From a bacterium (GTDB lineage Bacteria > Krumholzibacteriota > Krumholzibacteriia > LZORAL124-64-63): DNA of 40,024 bases. The notes beneath the pieces are model-generated. The model saw only the letters and a program-made list of their open reading frames with translations. It did no database searches and was not told the DNA's origin. The stretch spans positions 1-40,024 of the forward strand of contig JAHIYU010000177.1 of assembly GCA_018814885.1 (NCBI GenBank). The letters are read 5' to 3'. Shown here piece by piece: positions 24,770-33,511 of the stretch (the stretch's first letter is position 1; every line of letters starts with the position of its first letter). The translations under genes were made by a program, and so were the position numbers.

Positions 24770-24944
24770 GATTCCCTGCTTGGTCCGTGATGTGTCGAGT
24801 CATTTGAGCCAACACTCTGACTGTGGGACCTCGAGTTCCCGAGCAGCGGTCAAGCCCGCAAGGGAAGGCCAAAACCCGGGACAGGGGACCCGACCTGAAG
24901 CAATTGGTTCAATTGCTTCCGACCACACGACTTGGCGGGGAATC
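24770..24944 (+). ncRNA. ssrS: 6S RNA (ssrS)
   Basis: GATTCCCTGC (24770-24779) pairs with GCGGGGAATC (24935-24944) over ten pairs with one G-U, closing a 175-base rod. GTGTCG (24792-24797) continues the helix with CGACCAC (24920-24926) around one bulge. The length fits 6S RNA (E. coli 184 bases), as does position directly after zapA. The middle holds GAGCC and short G/C helices around an open region. 6S RNA mimics an open promoter and traps sigma-70 RNA polymerase in stationary phase. The ends are set from the closing stem and could be off by several bases. Confidence 0.75.
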
Positions 24945-25013
24945 TTGCGATCTTCCCCCCCGGTTTATCTCTGGATCCCTCTTTTCCTTCCGAAATACCG
25001 GAAGGAGTACAGC

Positions 25014-26576
25014 ATGAATCAAGTGCCGACGACGGCCTGGATGGGTCTGATCGCCGTCGCTTTCTTTTTCCTCGGCTGGTGGTGGAACAAGCAGCGCGTA
25101 GCCCGCCTCTTCGGCGACACCAAGCGCGAGCGCGACCGCCTCATAACCGACGCCAGGCGCGAAGCCGATAACATCCGCAAGAGCGCCGATCTCGAGGCCA
25201 AGGACGAGATATACCGCGCCCGTCAGAAATTCGAAGCCGAGACCGAGGCCACCCGGCGCGAACTGGCCAAGCGCACGGAATACCTCGATCAGCGCGATTC
25301 CAGTCTTAACAAGAAGGTCACCTACGTGGACCACAAGGAGGCCAAGCTGGAGCAGCGCGAGACCGAACTGAAGCAGCAGAGCGTCGAGGTCGAGGAGCTT
25401 CGCCTGAAGTTCCAGGAGAAGCTGGCGGCGCAGGTGGTCAAGCTGGAGAGCATCGCCGGTCTAAGCGCCGATAATGCCCGCCAGCAGCTCATGGACCGCA
25501 TGATATCCCAGGCGCGCCTCTCGGCCGCCAAGAGCGTGCAGGAAGTAAGGGAGGAGGCGGAACGTACGTCCCGGCGAGAGTCACAGAAGATCCTCAGCCA
25601 GGCCATACAGCGCTATGCCGCGGAGCACGTGGCCGAGACCTCGGTCTCGGTGGTCGACCTCCCCAACGACGATATGAAGGGCCGCATCATCGGGCGCGAA
25701 GGCCGGAACATCAGGGCCTTCGAACTTGCGACCGGCGTCGACGTGATCATCGATGATACCCCCGAGGCGGTGATCATCTCAGGCTTCGACCCGGTGCGGC
25801 GCGAGGTCGCCTGCCAATCCCTGCAGCAGCTCATACGCGACGGGCGCATCCATCCGGGCCGCATCGAGGAAGTGGTGCAGAAGACCAATGCGGAAATGCA
25901 GGAGCGGATCCGAGATATCGGCGAGCAGGTCTGCCTCGAGCTGGGACTGCAGAACGTCAATCCCAAGCTGCACCCGTACATCGGGCGCCTCCACTACCGC
26001 ACCAGCTACGGCCAGAACCTCTTGTTGCACAGCAAGGAAGTGGCCGGCGTGGCGGCCGTCATCGCCGGGGAACTTGGGCTCGACGCCAATCTGGCCAGGC
26101 GCTGCGGCTTCCTCCACGACATCGGCAAGGCGGCGGACCACGAGTTCGATGGCCCCCACGCCCTGGTGGGAGCCCGGATCCTCAAGAAGCTGGGCGAACA
26201 CAGCCATGTCATCAACGCTGTCGAAGGACACCACCAGGACGTCGACGCGGAGTCGCCCTACACGTACATCACGGCCGCAGCCGACGCCGTGTCGGCTTCG
26301 CGACCGGGCGCCAGGCGCGAGAGCTTCGACAACTACATCAAGCGGTTGGAGAACCTCGAACGCATCGCCGAGAGTTTCGAGGGCGTCGACAAGTGTTACG
26401 CCATCCAGGCCGGCCGCGAGGTGCGTGTCCTGGTCAACCACGACAAGATCTCCGACGCCGAGGCCGTGTTGATGGCCGAGGAGATCAGCCGTCGCGTAGA
26501 GGGTGAGCTCGAGTATCCCGGGCAGATCAAGATCATGGTCCTGCGCGAGTCGCGAGCCGTGGCCTATGCCCGTTGA
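25014..26576 (+). CDS. rny: Ribonuclease Y
   Basis: 520 aa, membrane-anchored endoribonuclease that starts mRNA decay. One N-terminal membrane helix (about residues 7-23) is followed by a long coiled coil (about 35-190). The KH domain shows G-R-I-I-G-R-E-G-R-N-I-R-A-F-E, and the HD metal-dependent domain has H-D-I-G-K-A with further conserved G-H-H-Q-D-V and A-A-D-A-V-S-A-S-R-P-G-A-R. GGAAGGAG at 25000-25007 sets the ATG. It lies about 70 bases after the 6S RNA. The length and all domains are complete. Confidence 0.96.
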   Translation: MNQVPTTAWMGLIAVAFFFLGWWWNKQRVARLFGDTKRERDRLITDARREADNIRKSADLEAKDEIYRARQKFEAETEATRRELAKRTEYLDQRDSSLNKKVTYVDHKEAKLEQRETELKQQSVEVEELRLKFQEKLAAQVVKLESIAGLSADNARQQLMDRMISQARLSAAKSVQEVREEAERTSRRESQKILSQAIQRYAAEHVAETSVSVVDLPNDDMKGRIIGREGRNIRAFELATGVDVIIDDTPEAVIISGFDPVRREVACQSLQQLIRDGRIHPGRIEEVVQKTNAEMQERIRDIGEQVCLELGLQNVNPKLHPYIGRLHYRTSYGQNLLLHSKEVAGVAAVIAGELGLDANLARRCGFLHDIGKAADHEFDGPHALVGARILKKLGEHSHVINAVEGHHQDVDAESPYTYITAAADAVSASRPGARRESFDNYIKRLENLERIAESFEGVDKCYAIQAGREVRVLVNHDKISDAEAVLMAEEISRRVEGELEYPGQIKIMVLRESRAVAYAR

Positions 26577-26626
26577 GGACGGGATCGAGCCGCCAACCGG
26601 TAACCGGCAGCGAACGGGAGAGACCT

Positions 26627-27505
26627 GTGGAGAGTCGTAAGCTGTCGGGTGCCGTGGTGCGTGACGCCGTCTTCGCGTGTCTCGCCCGTGGCGTCGAGAC
26701 TTCGGGGCGTAAACCCGGACTGGCCGTCGTCCTGGTCGGAGACGATCCGGCGTCGTGCGTCTACGTCGCCGGCAAGGGGCGCGCCTGCGAGAAGCTGGGT
26801 TTCCACCACGTCACGCACCACCTGCCGGCGGATACGAGCGAAGGCGAGATCCTGCGGCTGCTCGCCGCCTTGAACGACGCGGCGGACATCCACGGCATCC
26901 TCGTGCAGATCCCCCTGCCCGGTCACATCGACGCGGCGCGCGTACAGGCTGCGGTCGCGCCGCGCAAGGACGTGGACGGCTTCCACCCCGAGAATCTCGG
27001 CCGCCTCCTGGCCGGCCGGCCCGGCTTCGTCCCGTGCACGCCGCTGGGCATCATCGAGATGCTCCGTCACCACGGCGTGGAACTGGCCGGGCGCGAGGTG
27101 GCCATCGTCGGCCGCAGCGTGATCGTGGGGCGACCCCTGGCGATGCTCCTGTCGCTGAAGGCGGAACTCGGCAACGCGACCGTCACCCTCTGCCATTCCG
27201 CCACCCGCGACCTCGCAGCCGTCACGCGTCGCGCGGACCTGGTCGTGGCTGCCATGGGCGTGCCCGGCGCCCTGGATCGGGATCACGTCGCCGAAGGCGC
27301 GGTCGTGGTCGACGTCGGCATCAACAGGGTTGAGGACCCCGCGGCGAAGAAGGGCTATCGCCTTGTCGGCGACGTGGCGCCGGATGCGCTCGACGGCTGG
27401 GCGTCGGCGTACACTCCCGTGCCCGGCGGCGTGGGTCTGATGACGATCGCCATGTTGATGCGGAACACCTGGGAGGCCATGGTGCAGCAGGAGCAAGCAC
27501 GTTGA
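26627..27505 (+). CDS. folD: Bifunctional methylenetetrahydrofolate dehydrogenase/cyclohydrolase
   Basis: 292 aa. It interconverts methylene-, methenyl- and formyl-tetrahydrofolate with NADP. Catalytic Y-V-A-G-K-G-R (Tyr and Lys of the cyclohydrolase site), Q-I-P-L-P-G-H, D-V-D-G-F-H-P-E-N-L-G-R-L, P-C-T-P-L-G-I, V-G-R-S-V-I-V-G-R-P, C-H-S-A-T and Y-T-P-V-P-G-G-V-G-L-M-T are all intact. GTG 26627 is preferred because GGGAGAG lies five to six bases upstream and it restores the usual N-terminal length. A TTG at 26573 overlapping the rny stop would add 18 residues unlike the family. The next gene overlaps its stop by four bases. Confidence 0.95.
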   Translation: MESRKLSGAVVRDAVFACLARGVETSGRKPGLAVVLVGDDPASCVYVAGKGRACEKLGFHHVTHHLPADTSEGEILRLLAALNDAADIHGILVQIPLPGHIDAARVQAAVAPRKDVDGFHPENLGRLLAGRPGFVPCTPLGIIEMLRHHGVELAGREVAIVGRSVIVGRPLAMLLSLKAELGNATVTLCHSATRDLAAVTRRADLVVAAMGVPGALDRDHVAEGAVVVDVGINRVEDPAAKKGYRLVGDVAPDALDGWASAYTPVPGGVGLMTIAMLMRNTWEAMVQQEQAR

Positions 27506-28404
27506 ATCGTGGGGACGGATTGGACGCGGCCCTGCCGAGGGAACGCCGGGTCGTCGACAGCCGACTGCGGCGGATCATGCGGGCACAGAAGGGCGTTCCC
27601 GCCAGACTGCGGGCGGCCATGGCGCATTCGCTCTTCAGCGGCGGCAAGCGCCTGCGGCCGGTGCTGCTGTTATGGACTTACGACGCCTTGAAAGCCCGGC
27701 GTGCGTCCTCGCGCGACCGCGCCCTGGATGTGGCGTGCGCCATCGAGCTGTTACATACCTACTCGCTCATCCACGACGACCTGCCGGCCATGGACGACGA
27801 CGTCCTGCGCCGGGGCGTGCCGACGTGCCACATAGCCTTCGACGAGGCTACGGCCATTCTGGCCGGGGACGGCCTGCAGGCGCTCGCCTTCGCCGTCGTG
27901 GCCGGCGTACCGCGCCGCGGCGCGGCCCTGGTGTCCCTGCTGGCGACCGCGGCCGGGCCATCCGGCATGGTGGGGGGGCAGCAGGAGGACCTGGACGCCG
28001 AGGGGCGGACCCCGGACGCCGCGCTGATCAGACGCATCCACCGGGGCAAGACCGCGCGACTGATCTCGGCGCCCATGGCCGCGGGCGCCCTGCTGTCCGG
28101 CGCCGGTGAGGCGTGTGCGGCCCAGGTGGCGCGGGCCGGTTTGCAACTCGGCATGGCCTTCCAGGCGAACGACGACCTGCTCGACGTCGAGGGCGACACG
28201 GAGAAGCTGGGCAAGACCGCCGGCAAGGACGCGAAATCGGGCAAGGCCACCTGGATCAGGCTGGCGGGCGTACGGGCGGCGCGCCGCCGCACCGCGGCCT
28301 ACGGGCGCCGGGGATTGCGTCTGCTGGCGGACTGTCTGCCCGACAATGCGCACGCGGCGCGGCTGCTGGATCTCGGTCGGCTGCTGTGGGATCGAGAAAG
28401 CTGA
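27502..28404 (+). CDS. ispA: Polyprenyl synthetase, farnesyl diphosphate synthase type
   Basis: 300 aa, TTG start overlapping the folD stop. It condenses isopentenyl diphosphate with DMAPP/GPP to make C15 prenyl diphosphate. The first aspartate-rich motif DDLPAMDDD, the R-R-G-V-P-T-C-H stretch and the second motif N-D-D-L-L-D-V-E-G-D are present. Y-S-L-I-H-D-D-L-P matches short-chain bacterial farnesyl synthases. CAGGAGC is suitably spaced before the TTG. It is followed, after about 175 bases, by dxs, the first enzyme of the pathway supplying its substrates. The xseB gene often found just before ispA is absent. Confidence 0.93.
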   Translation: MNRGDGLDAALPRERRVVDSRLRRIMRAQKGVPARLRAAMAHSLFSGGKRLRPVLLLWTYDALKARRASSRDRALDVACAIELLHTYSLIHDDLPAMDDDVLRRGVPTCHIAFDEATAILAGDGLQALAFAVVAGVPRRGAALVSLLATAAGPSGMVGGQQEDLDAEGRTPDAALIRRIHRGKTARLISAPMAAGALLSGAGEACAAQVARAGLQLGMAFQANDDLLDVEGDTEKLGKTAGKDAKSGKATWIRLAGVRAARRRTAAYGRRGLRLLADCLPDNAHAARLLDLGRLLWDRES

Positions 28405-28580
28405 AAGCAACCGGCGTGTCCAGGCGTTGGCGCTGACCGTGCCGGACGGCGGAAGTGCCCTTTACGGTTGCCAATCCAGGCATATCCGGACTACTTTTGT
28501 GGTTGCCGGGAAGCGCGGATGGGCCCACCCCGGGCGCGTGACGTGAACGCGTCCAGACTCGAATGGCCGGGAACCGATCA
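28405..28580 (+). other. Gap between ispA and dxs
   Basis: This 176-base stretch has no ORF with a good start. GGTTGCC occurs twice (28467-28473 and 28501-28507 region), and a GGGCCCACCCCGGGC segment near 28520-28534 could form short stems. I recognise no riboswitch or terminator. Confidence 0.3.
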
Positions 28581-30491
28581 ATGACCTCGATCCTGCACAA
28601 CCTGACCGGTCCGGAGGACCTCGCACATCTTTCGCCCGCCCAGCTGGAAGGGTTGTGCGGCGAACTGCGCGATGAGATCATCTCGACCGTGGCGACGACT
28701 GGCGGTCATCTCGGCGCCAGCCTCGGCGTGGTGGAACTGACGGTCGCTCTGCACCACCTCTTCCACTCTCCCGCCGACAAGATCATCTGGGACGTGGGGC
28801 ATCAGGCCTACGGCCACAAGCTGTTGACCGGGCGGCGCGAGCGCTTCGACACCCTGCGCCAGGAAGACGGCATCAGCGGCTTCCCCAAGCGCAGCGAGAA
28901 CCCGCACGACGCCTACGGCGTGGGACACGCCAGCACGTCGATAAGTGCCGCCCTGGGATTCGCGAAGGCCCGCGATCTCAAGGGGGAGGGCAACGCCGTG
29001 ATCGCCGTGATCGGCGATGGTGCCCTGACAGGCGGGTTGGCCTACGAGGGGTTGAACAACGCCGGCCAGACGCAGACGGACCTGATCGTGGTGCTCAACG
29101 ACAACGAGATGAGCATCTCCCCGAACGTGGGCGCCATCGCCAAGTACCTGACGCGCATCACGTCGGGACAGCTCTACACGCGATTCGAGGCGGATCTCTG
29201 GCGCATCCTCGGCAGGTTCCCGCGGGGCAAGACCGCCCAGAAGCTGGCGGGGCGCATCAAGGACGGGCTGAAGCAGATAATCGTCCCCACCATCCTCTTC
29301 GAGGAGCTGGGTTTCAAGTATTTCGGCCCCATCGATGGCCACGACCTGCCGCTGCTCGTCAAGACCCTGGATTCCGTGCGCAAGCTCAAGGGACCCGTGC
29401 TGGTGCACGCGGTCACGCGCAAGGGCAAGGGGTATTCCTTCGCCGAGAACGACCGTCCCCGCTACCACGGCGTGGGCAAGTTCGACCGCAAGCAGGGCCT
29501 GAAGCCGAGCGACGGCGGCACGCCCAGCTATACTTCTGTCTTCGGACGCGCGCTGGTGCGCGCCGCGGAGACGGACGACCGCATCGTGGCGATCACGGCC
29601 GCCATGCCCGAGGGCACCGGACTGGACCTGTTCCGCGACGCCCATCCGGACCGCTTCTTCGACGTGGGCATCGCCGAGCAGCACGCGGTCACCTTCGCCT
29701 GTGGTCTCGCCTGCGAGGGACTCAAGCCGGTGGTGGCCATCTACTCCACCTTCCTCCAGCGGGCCTACGATCAGATCATACACGACGCGGCACTGCAGAA
29801 ACTGCCGGTAGTCTTCGCCATCGACCGTGCCGGTGTAGTGGGCGAGGACGGTCCGACACACCACGGATCTTTCGATCTCACCTACCTGCGCGCGATCCCC
29901 GACCTGGTGATCATGGCGCCCAAGGACGAGCACGAGCTGCGCCGGATGCTGGTAACGTGCTTGGCTCACGAGGCCGGCCCCACGGCCCTACGGTATCCGC
30001 GCGGTGCCGGACAGGGCGTACCCCTGCCCGACGACGTCGAAACGCTCGCCATCGGCAAGGGGGAACCCCTGCGACGGGGAGACGACGTCTGCCTGCTCGC
30101 CGTGGGCAGCATGGTGGCGCCGTCGGTCGAGGCCGCGCGGCGTCTCGCCGAGGCGGGCGTCGAGGCCACGGTCGTGAACATGAGGTTCGTGAAACCCCTG
30201 GACGAGGAAATCCTCCAGACGGCCTACGCCCACCATCGCCTCGTGGTGACCCTCGAGGAGAACACCCTGGCCGGCGGTTTCGGCGCCGCCGTGCTGGAAT
30301 GGGCGGCGATGCACGCGCCCGAACCCGTCACGCCGACCCTGTCGATCGGGATACCCGACCAGTTCATGGCACACGCTCCCCGCAGCGCCTTGCTCACCAG
30401 GATGGGGCTGGACGCCGATACGATCGCCGAGCGGGTCCTCACACGCCTCAACAGCCGAGACGGCGTGAGAGCCCGTTCCGCCGGCCTATAA
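28581..30491 (+). CDS. dxs: 1-deoxy-D-xylulose-5-phosphate synthase
   Basis: 636 aa. Thiamine-diphosphate enzyme that condenses pyruvate with glyceraldehyde-3-phosphate, the first step of the MEP isoprenoid pathway. I-G-D-G-A-L-T-G-G binds thiamine diphosphate and metal, W-D-V-G-H-Q-A-Y and S-E-N-P-H-D-A-Y-G-V-G-H are typical, and V-G-I-A-E-Q-H-A-V contains the catalytic glutamate. The C-terminal transketolase domain (L-A-V-G-S-M-V, E-E-N-T-L-A-G-G-F-G) is complete. GGGAA lies seven bases before ATG 28581; ATG 28563 would add six residues. With ispA just upstream, isoprenoid supply for undecaprenyl carriers is encoded here. Confidence 0.96.
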   Translation: MTSILHNLTGPEDLAHLSPAQLEGLCGELRDEIISTVATTGGHLGASLGVVELTVALHHLFHSPADKIIWDVGHQAYGHKLLTGRRERFDTLRQEDGISGFPKRSENPHDAYGVGHASTSISAALGFAKARDLKGEGNAVIAVIGDGALTGGLAYEGLNNAGQTQTDLIVVLNDNEMSISPNVGAIAKYLTRITSGQLYTRFEADLWRILGRFPRGKTAQKLAGRIKDGLKQIIVPTILFEELGFKYFGPIDGHDLPLLVKTLDSVRKLKGPVLVHAVTRKGKGYSFAENDRPRYHGVGKFDRKQGLKPSDGGTPSYTSVFGRALVRAAETDDRIVAITAAMPEGTGLDLFRDAHPDRFFDVGIAEQHAVTFACGLACEGLKPVVAIYSTFLQRAYDQIIHDAALQKLPVVFAIDRAGVVGEDGPTHHGSFDLTYLRAIPDLVIMAPKDEHELRRMLVTCLAHEAGPTALRYPRGAGQGVPLPDDVETLAIGKGEPLRRGDDVCLLAVGSMVAPSVEAARRLAEAGVEATVVNMRFVKPLDEEILQTAYAHHRLVVTLEENTLAGGFGAAVLEWAAMHAPEPVTPTLSIGIPDQFMAHAPRSALLTRMGLDADTIAERVLTRLNSRDGVRARSAGL

Positions 30492-30509
30492 ACGCTCGAG
30501 GTCTAGCTC

Positions 30510-31394
30510 ATGGGTCTGACGACCATTGGTCTCTTCGGCAATCCCGAGAAGGAGGAGATCGGCGGCGCCATCGCGCACGTCATCGAGCGGAGCAAGGCCG
30601 AGGGCATCGCCACGGCGGCCCAGCGGGAGCTCGCAGCGCTGGTCGACGCGGAAACGCGCATCTGCGAGTCCGCCGAGTTGGCGCGCGTCTCCGATGTGAT
30701 CATAACGCTCGGCGGCGACGGCACCATGCTGAGGGCCGCGCGTTCCCTGGACGACAGCGATACGCCCCTGCTGGGTATCAACCTCGGCGCGCTCGGTTAT
30801 CTCACCGACGTGCCCCTCTCGGAGCTCGACGACGCCCTGGACCAGCTCATCAGCGGCGACTACACGTCCACGCCGCGCGCTCGCGTGCTGGGCGTGGTCC
30901 AGCGGGACGGGGAGGAGGTTGCCCGCTGCACGGCGTTGAATGACATCGTCGTCAACATGGGACCCCTGCCCCGCGCCCTGCATATGGAAGTGCGCCTGGA
31001 CAACGTGACCCTCGGACGCTTCCTGGGCGACGGCCTGATCGTCAGTACGTCCACCGGTTCCACCGCCTACAACCTCTCGGCGGGCGGTCCCATCATCCAT
31101 CCGGGCGTCAGCGCCCTAGTGGTGAATCCCATCTGCCCCCATAGTCTGGCCATCCGGCCTTTGCTGGTCCCTATCGAGAAGACGGTCGAATTACGGCTGC
31201 ACTACGTCGGCCGCGGGGCCACCCTGACGGCCGACGGTCAGGAGGCCACGCCGCTCCAGGAAGGGGACAGGATCGTCTACCGCCGGGCCGACGAACCGGT
31301 CTATCTCGTCAAGTTTCCCAGCAGCGATTTCTTCCGCGCCATGCAGAGCAAGCTCCAGTGGGGAGCCATCAACCGCCGCCAGACCGGTCCTTGA
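30510..31394 (+). CDS. nadK: NAD kinase
   Basis: 294 aa. It phosphorylates NAD to NADP with ATP or polyphosphate. The GGDGTML motif (near residue 72) is the signature of the family. N-L-G-A-L-G-Y-L-T binds NAD, and the glycine-rich T-S-T-G-S-T-A-Y-N-L-S-A-G-G-P stretch and L-T-A-D-G-Q-E complete the C-terminal domain. It follows dxs by 18 bases and is followed by recN after one base, an order common in bacteria. The tlyA gene often found between dxs and nadK is missing here. Length and motifs are complete. Confidence 0.96.
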   Translation: MGLTTIGLFGNPEKEEIGGAIAHVIERSKAEGIATAAQRELAALVDAETRICESAELARVSDVIITLGGDGTMLRAARSLDDSDTPLLGINLGALGYLTDVPLSELDDALDQLISGDYTSTPRARVLGVVQRDGEEVARCTALNDIVVNMGPLPRALHMEVRLDNVTLGRFLGDGLIVSTSTGSTAYNLSAGGPIIHPGVSALVVNPICPHSLAIRPLLVPIEKTVELRLHYVGRGATLTADGQEATPLQEGDRIVYRRADEPVYLVKFPSSDFFRAMQSKLQWGAINRRQTGP

Positions 31395-31395
31395 A

Positions 31396-33165
31396 ATGCT
31401 CGTCGAACTGCGCATCAACCAACTGGGCCTGGTCGACGAACTGGTGCTGCCCGTCGCGAGCGGTCTGACGATCCTGACCGGCGAGACCGGCGCCGGGAAA
31501 TCGATGATCGCCGGCGCCATGGCCCTGTTGACGGGCCAGGCGGTTCCCAAGGACCTGGTGCGCGGCGGCGAAGAACTCGCCTGGGTGGAGGGCGTCTTCG
31601 ATCTCTCCGCGCGGCGCCGGACGTGTGCTCGCCTGCGCAAGTGCGGAGTCACGCTGGGCGCGGACGGGATGCTCGTGACAAGGCGCGAGATCAGGCGCAA
31701 CGGGCGTAATCGCGTGGTCATCAACGGCATGTTGTCGTCCCTGGCCCTGTTGCAGCAGATCGGCGCCGCGTTGCTCTCGGTGCAGAGCCAGGATCAGCAG
31801 CGCGAGCTCTCGCGCCCCGCCTTCGTCCGCGACCTTCTGGACGAGATGCTCGAGTGCGCTGATCTGCGCGGCGCCGTGCGGGACGCGCATGCGGCCTGGC
31901 GCGCTCTGGACGCTGACCTGGAGTCGCGCCGGCAGGAGGTGGCGGCCGGCCGCGAACAGCTCGACATCTGGCGGTACCAGCGCGACGAGCTGGCCACGGC
32001 GTCGCTCGACGTTGACGAGGAACCCGGCCTCGACGAGTCCATCGTAGTGAAGCGACACGCGGCCGAGTTGCAGGAGAGCGCCGCCGCCGCCTTGCAGGCG
32101 CTCACCGGCGGCGAGATCGACGCGCAAGGTCTCCTCGGCCGGGCCTTGCGGGCCCTCTCGGCGGCCGAGGGCAAGAGCGCGCGTCTCGACGGGGCGCTCG
32201 GGCAGCTCCGGGAGGCGGAGGCGGCGGCCGCGGAGGCGGCGGTGGCGATCGAGCGATTCCTCGACGCCATCGACCTCGATCCCGGCGGTCTCGACGAGCT
32301 GGAAGACCGCAAGGCCCTCTATTGCGAGCTGCGGCGCAAGTATCGGCGAGATGTGCCCGACCTGCTCGAGTATCTTCGCCTGCTCACCGAGCGCATCGCG
32401 AGGCAGGAATCGTCTACGGATGACCTGTCTGCCCTCGCCACCCGCCGGGACGATGCCGCGCACGCCGTTGCCGGGGCCGCACTGGAACTGCGGCGTCGGC
32501 GCATCGCCGGCGCGGGCGGCGTGAGCCGGCTCGCCGAAGAGGTCATACGGCCCCTGGCCCTTCCCGATCTCGAGCTGCAGTTCTCGGTCTCGCCCCGTCG
32601 CGCCGCAGAGGGCGGGCTAGACGTGGACGGCGAGCTCTGTGACGTGCGCGCCGACGGCGCGGACGAGGTGGACCTGTTCGTTCGCCCAAACCCGGGGGAA
32701 CGTTCCGGCAAGGTGGCGGAGATCGTATCCGGCGGCGAAAGATCGCGTATCCACCTGGGCCTGACGGCCCTGAAGCGAAGCGGCAGCGAGCCGCCCCTGC
32801 AACTCTTCGACGAGATCGACGCCGGTCTGGGCATGGATCGGGCCCGGCCCACGGCGAAGCTGCTCCGACAACTCGCGCGTGGGGGCCAGGTGATCTGCAT
32901 CACCCATCTGGCCACCGTCGCCGTGTACGGGGACGATCACTGGCGGGCGCGGAAAGAGGTCAGGCATGGGCGAACGCTGCTCGCCGTCGACCGTCTCGTT
33001 GACGCGGCGCGTACCGATGAGGTGGCCCGGCTGCTCGGCGGCGAGGAGACCGCCGAAGCCGACGTGGACGCGGCCGGCCGGGCATACGCCCGGGATCTGC
33101 TCCGGGAGGCCCGGGAAGAGTTTGCGTCCGGCGGACTGCAGGGCGATCTTGGAGATGGCGGTTGA
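31396..33165 (+). CDS. recN: DNA repair protein RecN (divergent)
   Basis: 589 aa, SMC-like ATPase that tethers or organises broken DNA ends for RecA-dependent repair. Walker A is G-E-T-G-A-G-K-S (residues 29-36). The Q-loop region V-Q-S-Q-D-Q-Q-R differs from the usual histidine-rich form. A central coiled coil spans about 150-380. The C-terminal signature is V-S-G-G-E-R-S-R, not the usual A-S-G-G-E-L-S-R, and Walker B is L-F-D-E-I-D-A-G-L-G. The I-C-I-T-H-L-A-T-V segment matches R-Q-V-L-C-I-T-H-L-P-Q-V of standard RecN. It starts one base after nadK, as in many genomes. Confidence 0.9.
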   Translation: MLVELRINQLGLVDELVLPVASGLTILTGETGAGKSMIAGAMALLTGQAVPKDLVRGGEELAWVEGVFDLSARRRTCARLRKCGVTLGADGMLVTRREIRRNGRNRVVINGMLSSLALLQQIGAALLSVQSQDQQRELSRPAFVRDLLDEMLECADLRGAVRDAHAAWRALDADLESRRQEVAAGREQLDIWRYQRDELATASLDVDEEPGLDESIVVKRHAAELQESAAAALQALTGGEIDAQGLLGRALRALSAAEGKSARLDGALGQLREAEAAAAEAAVAIERFLDAIDLDPGGLDELEDRKALYCELRRKYRRDVPDLLEYLRLLTERIARQESSTDDLSALATRRDDAAHAVAGAALELRRRRIAGAGGVSRLAEEVIRPLALPDLELQFSVSPRRAAEGGLDVDGELCDVRADGADEVDLFVRPNPGERSGKVAEIVSGGERSRIHLGLTALKRSGSEPPLQLFDEIDAGLGMDRARPTAKLLRQLARGGQVICITHLATVAVYGDDHWRARKEVRHGRTLLAVDRLVDAARTDEVARLLGGEETAEADVDAAGRAYARDLLREAREEFASGGLQGDLGDGG

Positions 33166-33206
33166 CCGGTTCGATGGCGATACACATACTTGCTGCCGCT
33201 CATGGT

Positions 33207-33283
33207 GCGCCCGTAGCTCAGCTGGATAGAGCGCTTGCCTCCGGAGCAAGAGGTCGTGGGTTCGAATCCCGCCGGGCGTACCA
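33207..33283 (+). tRNA. tRNA-Arg(CCG)
   Basis: A 77-base cloverleaf with encoded CCA. The acceptor GCGCCCG pairs with CGGGCGT (first pair G-U), the anticodon stem is CTTGC/GCAAG with loop CTCCGGA, giving anticodon CCG (CGG codons), and the T-loop is TTCGAAT. It lies 41 bases after recN. No clear intrinsic terminator follows. Confidence 0.95.
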
Positions 33284-33307
33284 TCCCTTACCTCTCGAAG
33301 ACGGATC

Positions 33308-33511
33308 ATGTGGACGAAGATCTTCCTGCTCCTGGCTCTCTGGTGGTTATGGCGCGCGTTGTTGCGTCTGGGCCGCCGGTCACGCCGGAGGCGCCCCGCC
33401 GGGAGCGGATCCCCCCGCGAAGGCACCACCCGGCCGCAGAGCGGCGACCGGGATCTCGGAGATCTGACCCGACAGGACATCAGCGATGCTGATTACGAGG
33501 AAATCCCGTAA
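33308..33511 (+). CDS. Small membrane-anchored protein, unknown
   Basis: 67 aa. An N-terminal hydrophobic, tryptophan-rich helix (residues about 3-20) is followed by an arginine-rich segment (R-R-S-R-R-R-R) and an acidic, soluble tail ending D-I-S-D-A-D-Y-E-E-I-P. This topology suggests a single-pass protein with the tail in the cytoplasm. No strong ribosome site precedes the ATG, and I recognise no family. Coding is supported mainly by the orderly anchor-plus-tail layout and by overlap with the next gene. It begins 25 bases after tRNA-Arg. Confidence 0.6.
   Translation: MWTKIFLLLALWWLWRALLRLGRRSRRRRPAGSGSPREGTTRPQSGDRDLGDLTRQDISDADYEEIP

Noticed and set aside
24780..25013. A long N-terminal extension of RNase Y
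   Set aside because: It would overlap the 6S RNA and adds no membrane helix or domain; ATG 25014 has GGAAGGAG and gives the usual start with the membrane helix.
27490..27510. Expected xseA/xseB genes between folD and ispA
   Set aside because: folD and ispA overlap directly, so the genes are absent here; this is common gene-order variation and not evidence of loss from the genome.
28405..28562. A possible riboswitch before dxs
   Set aside because: No thiamine, c-di-GMP or other consensus core was visible; only a short repeated GGTTGCC was found.
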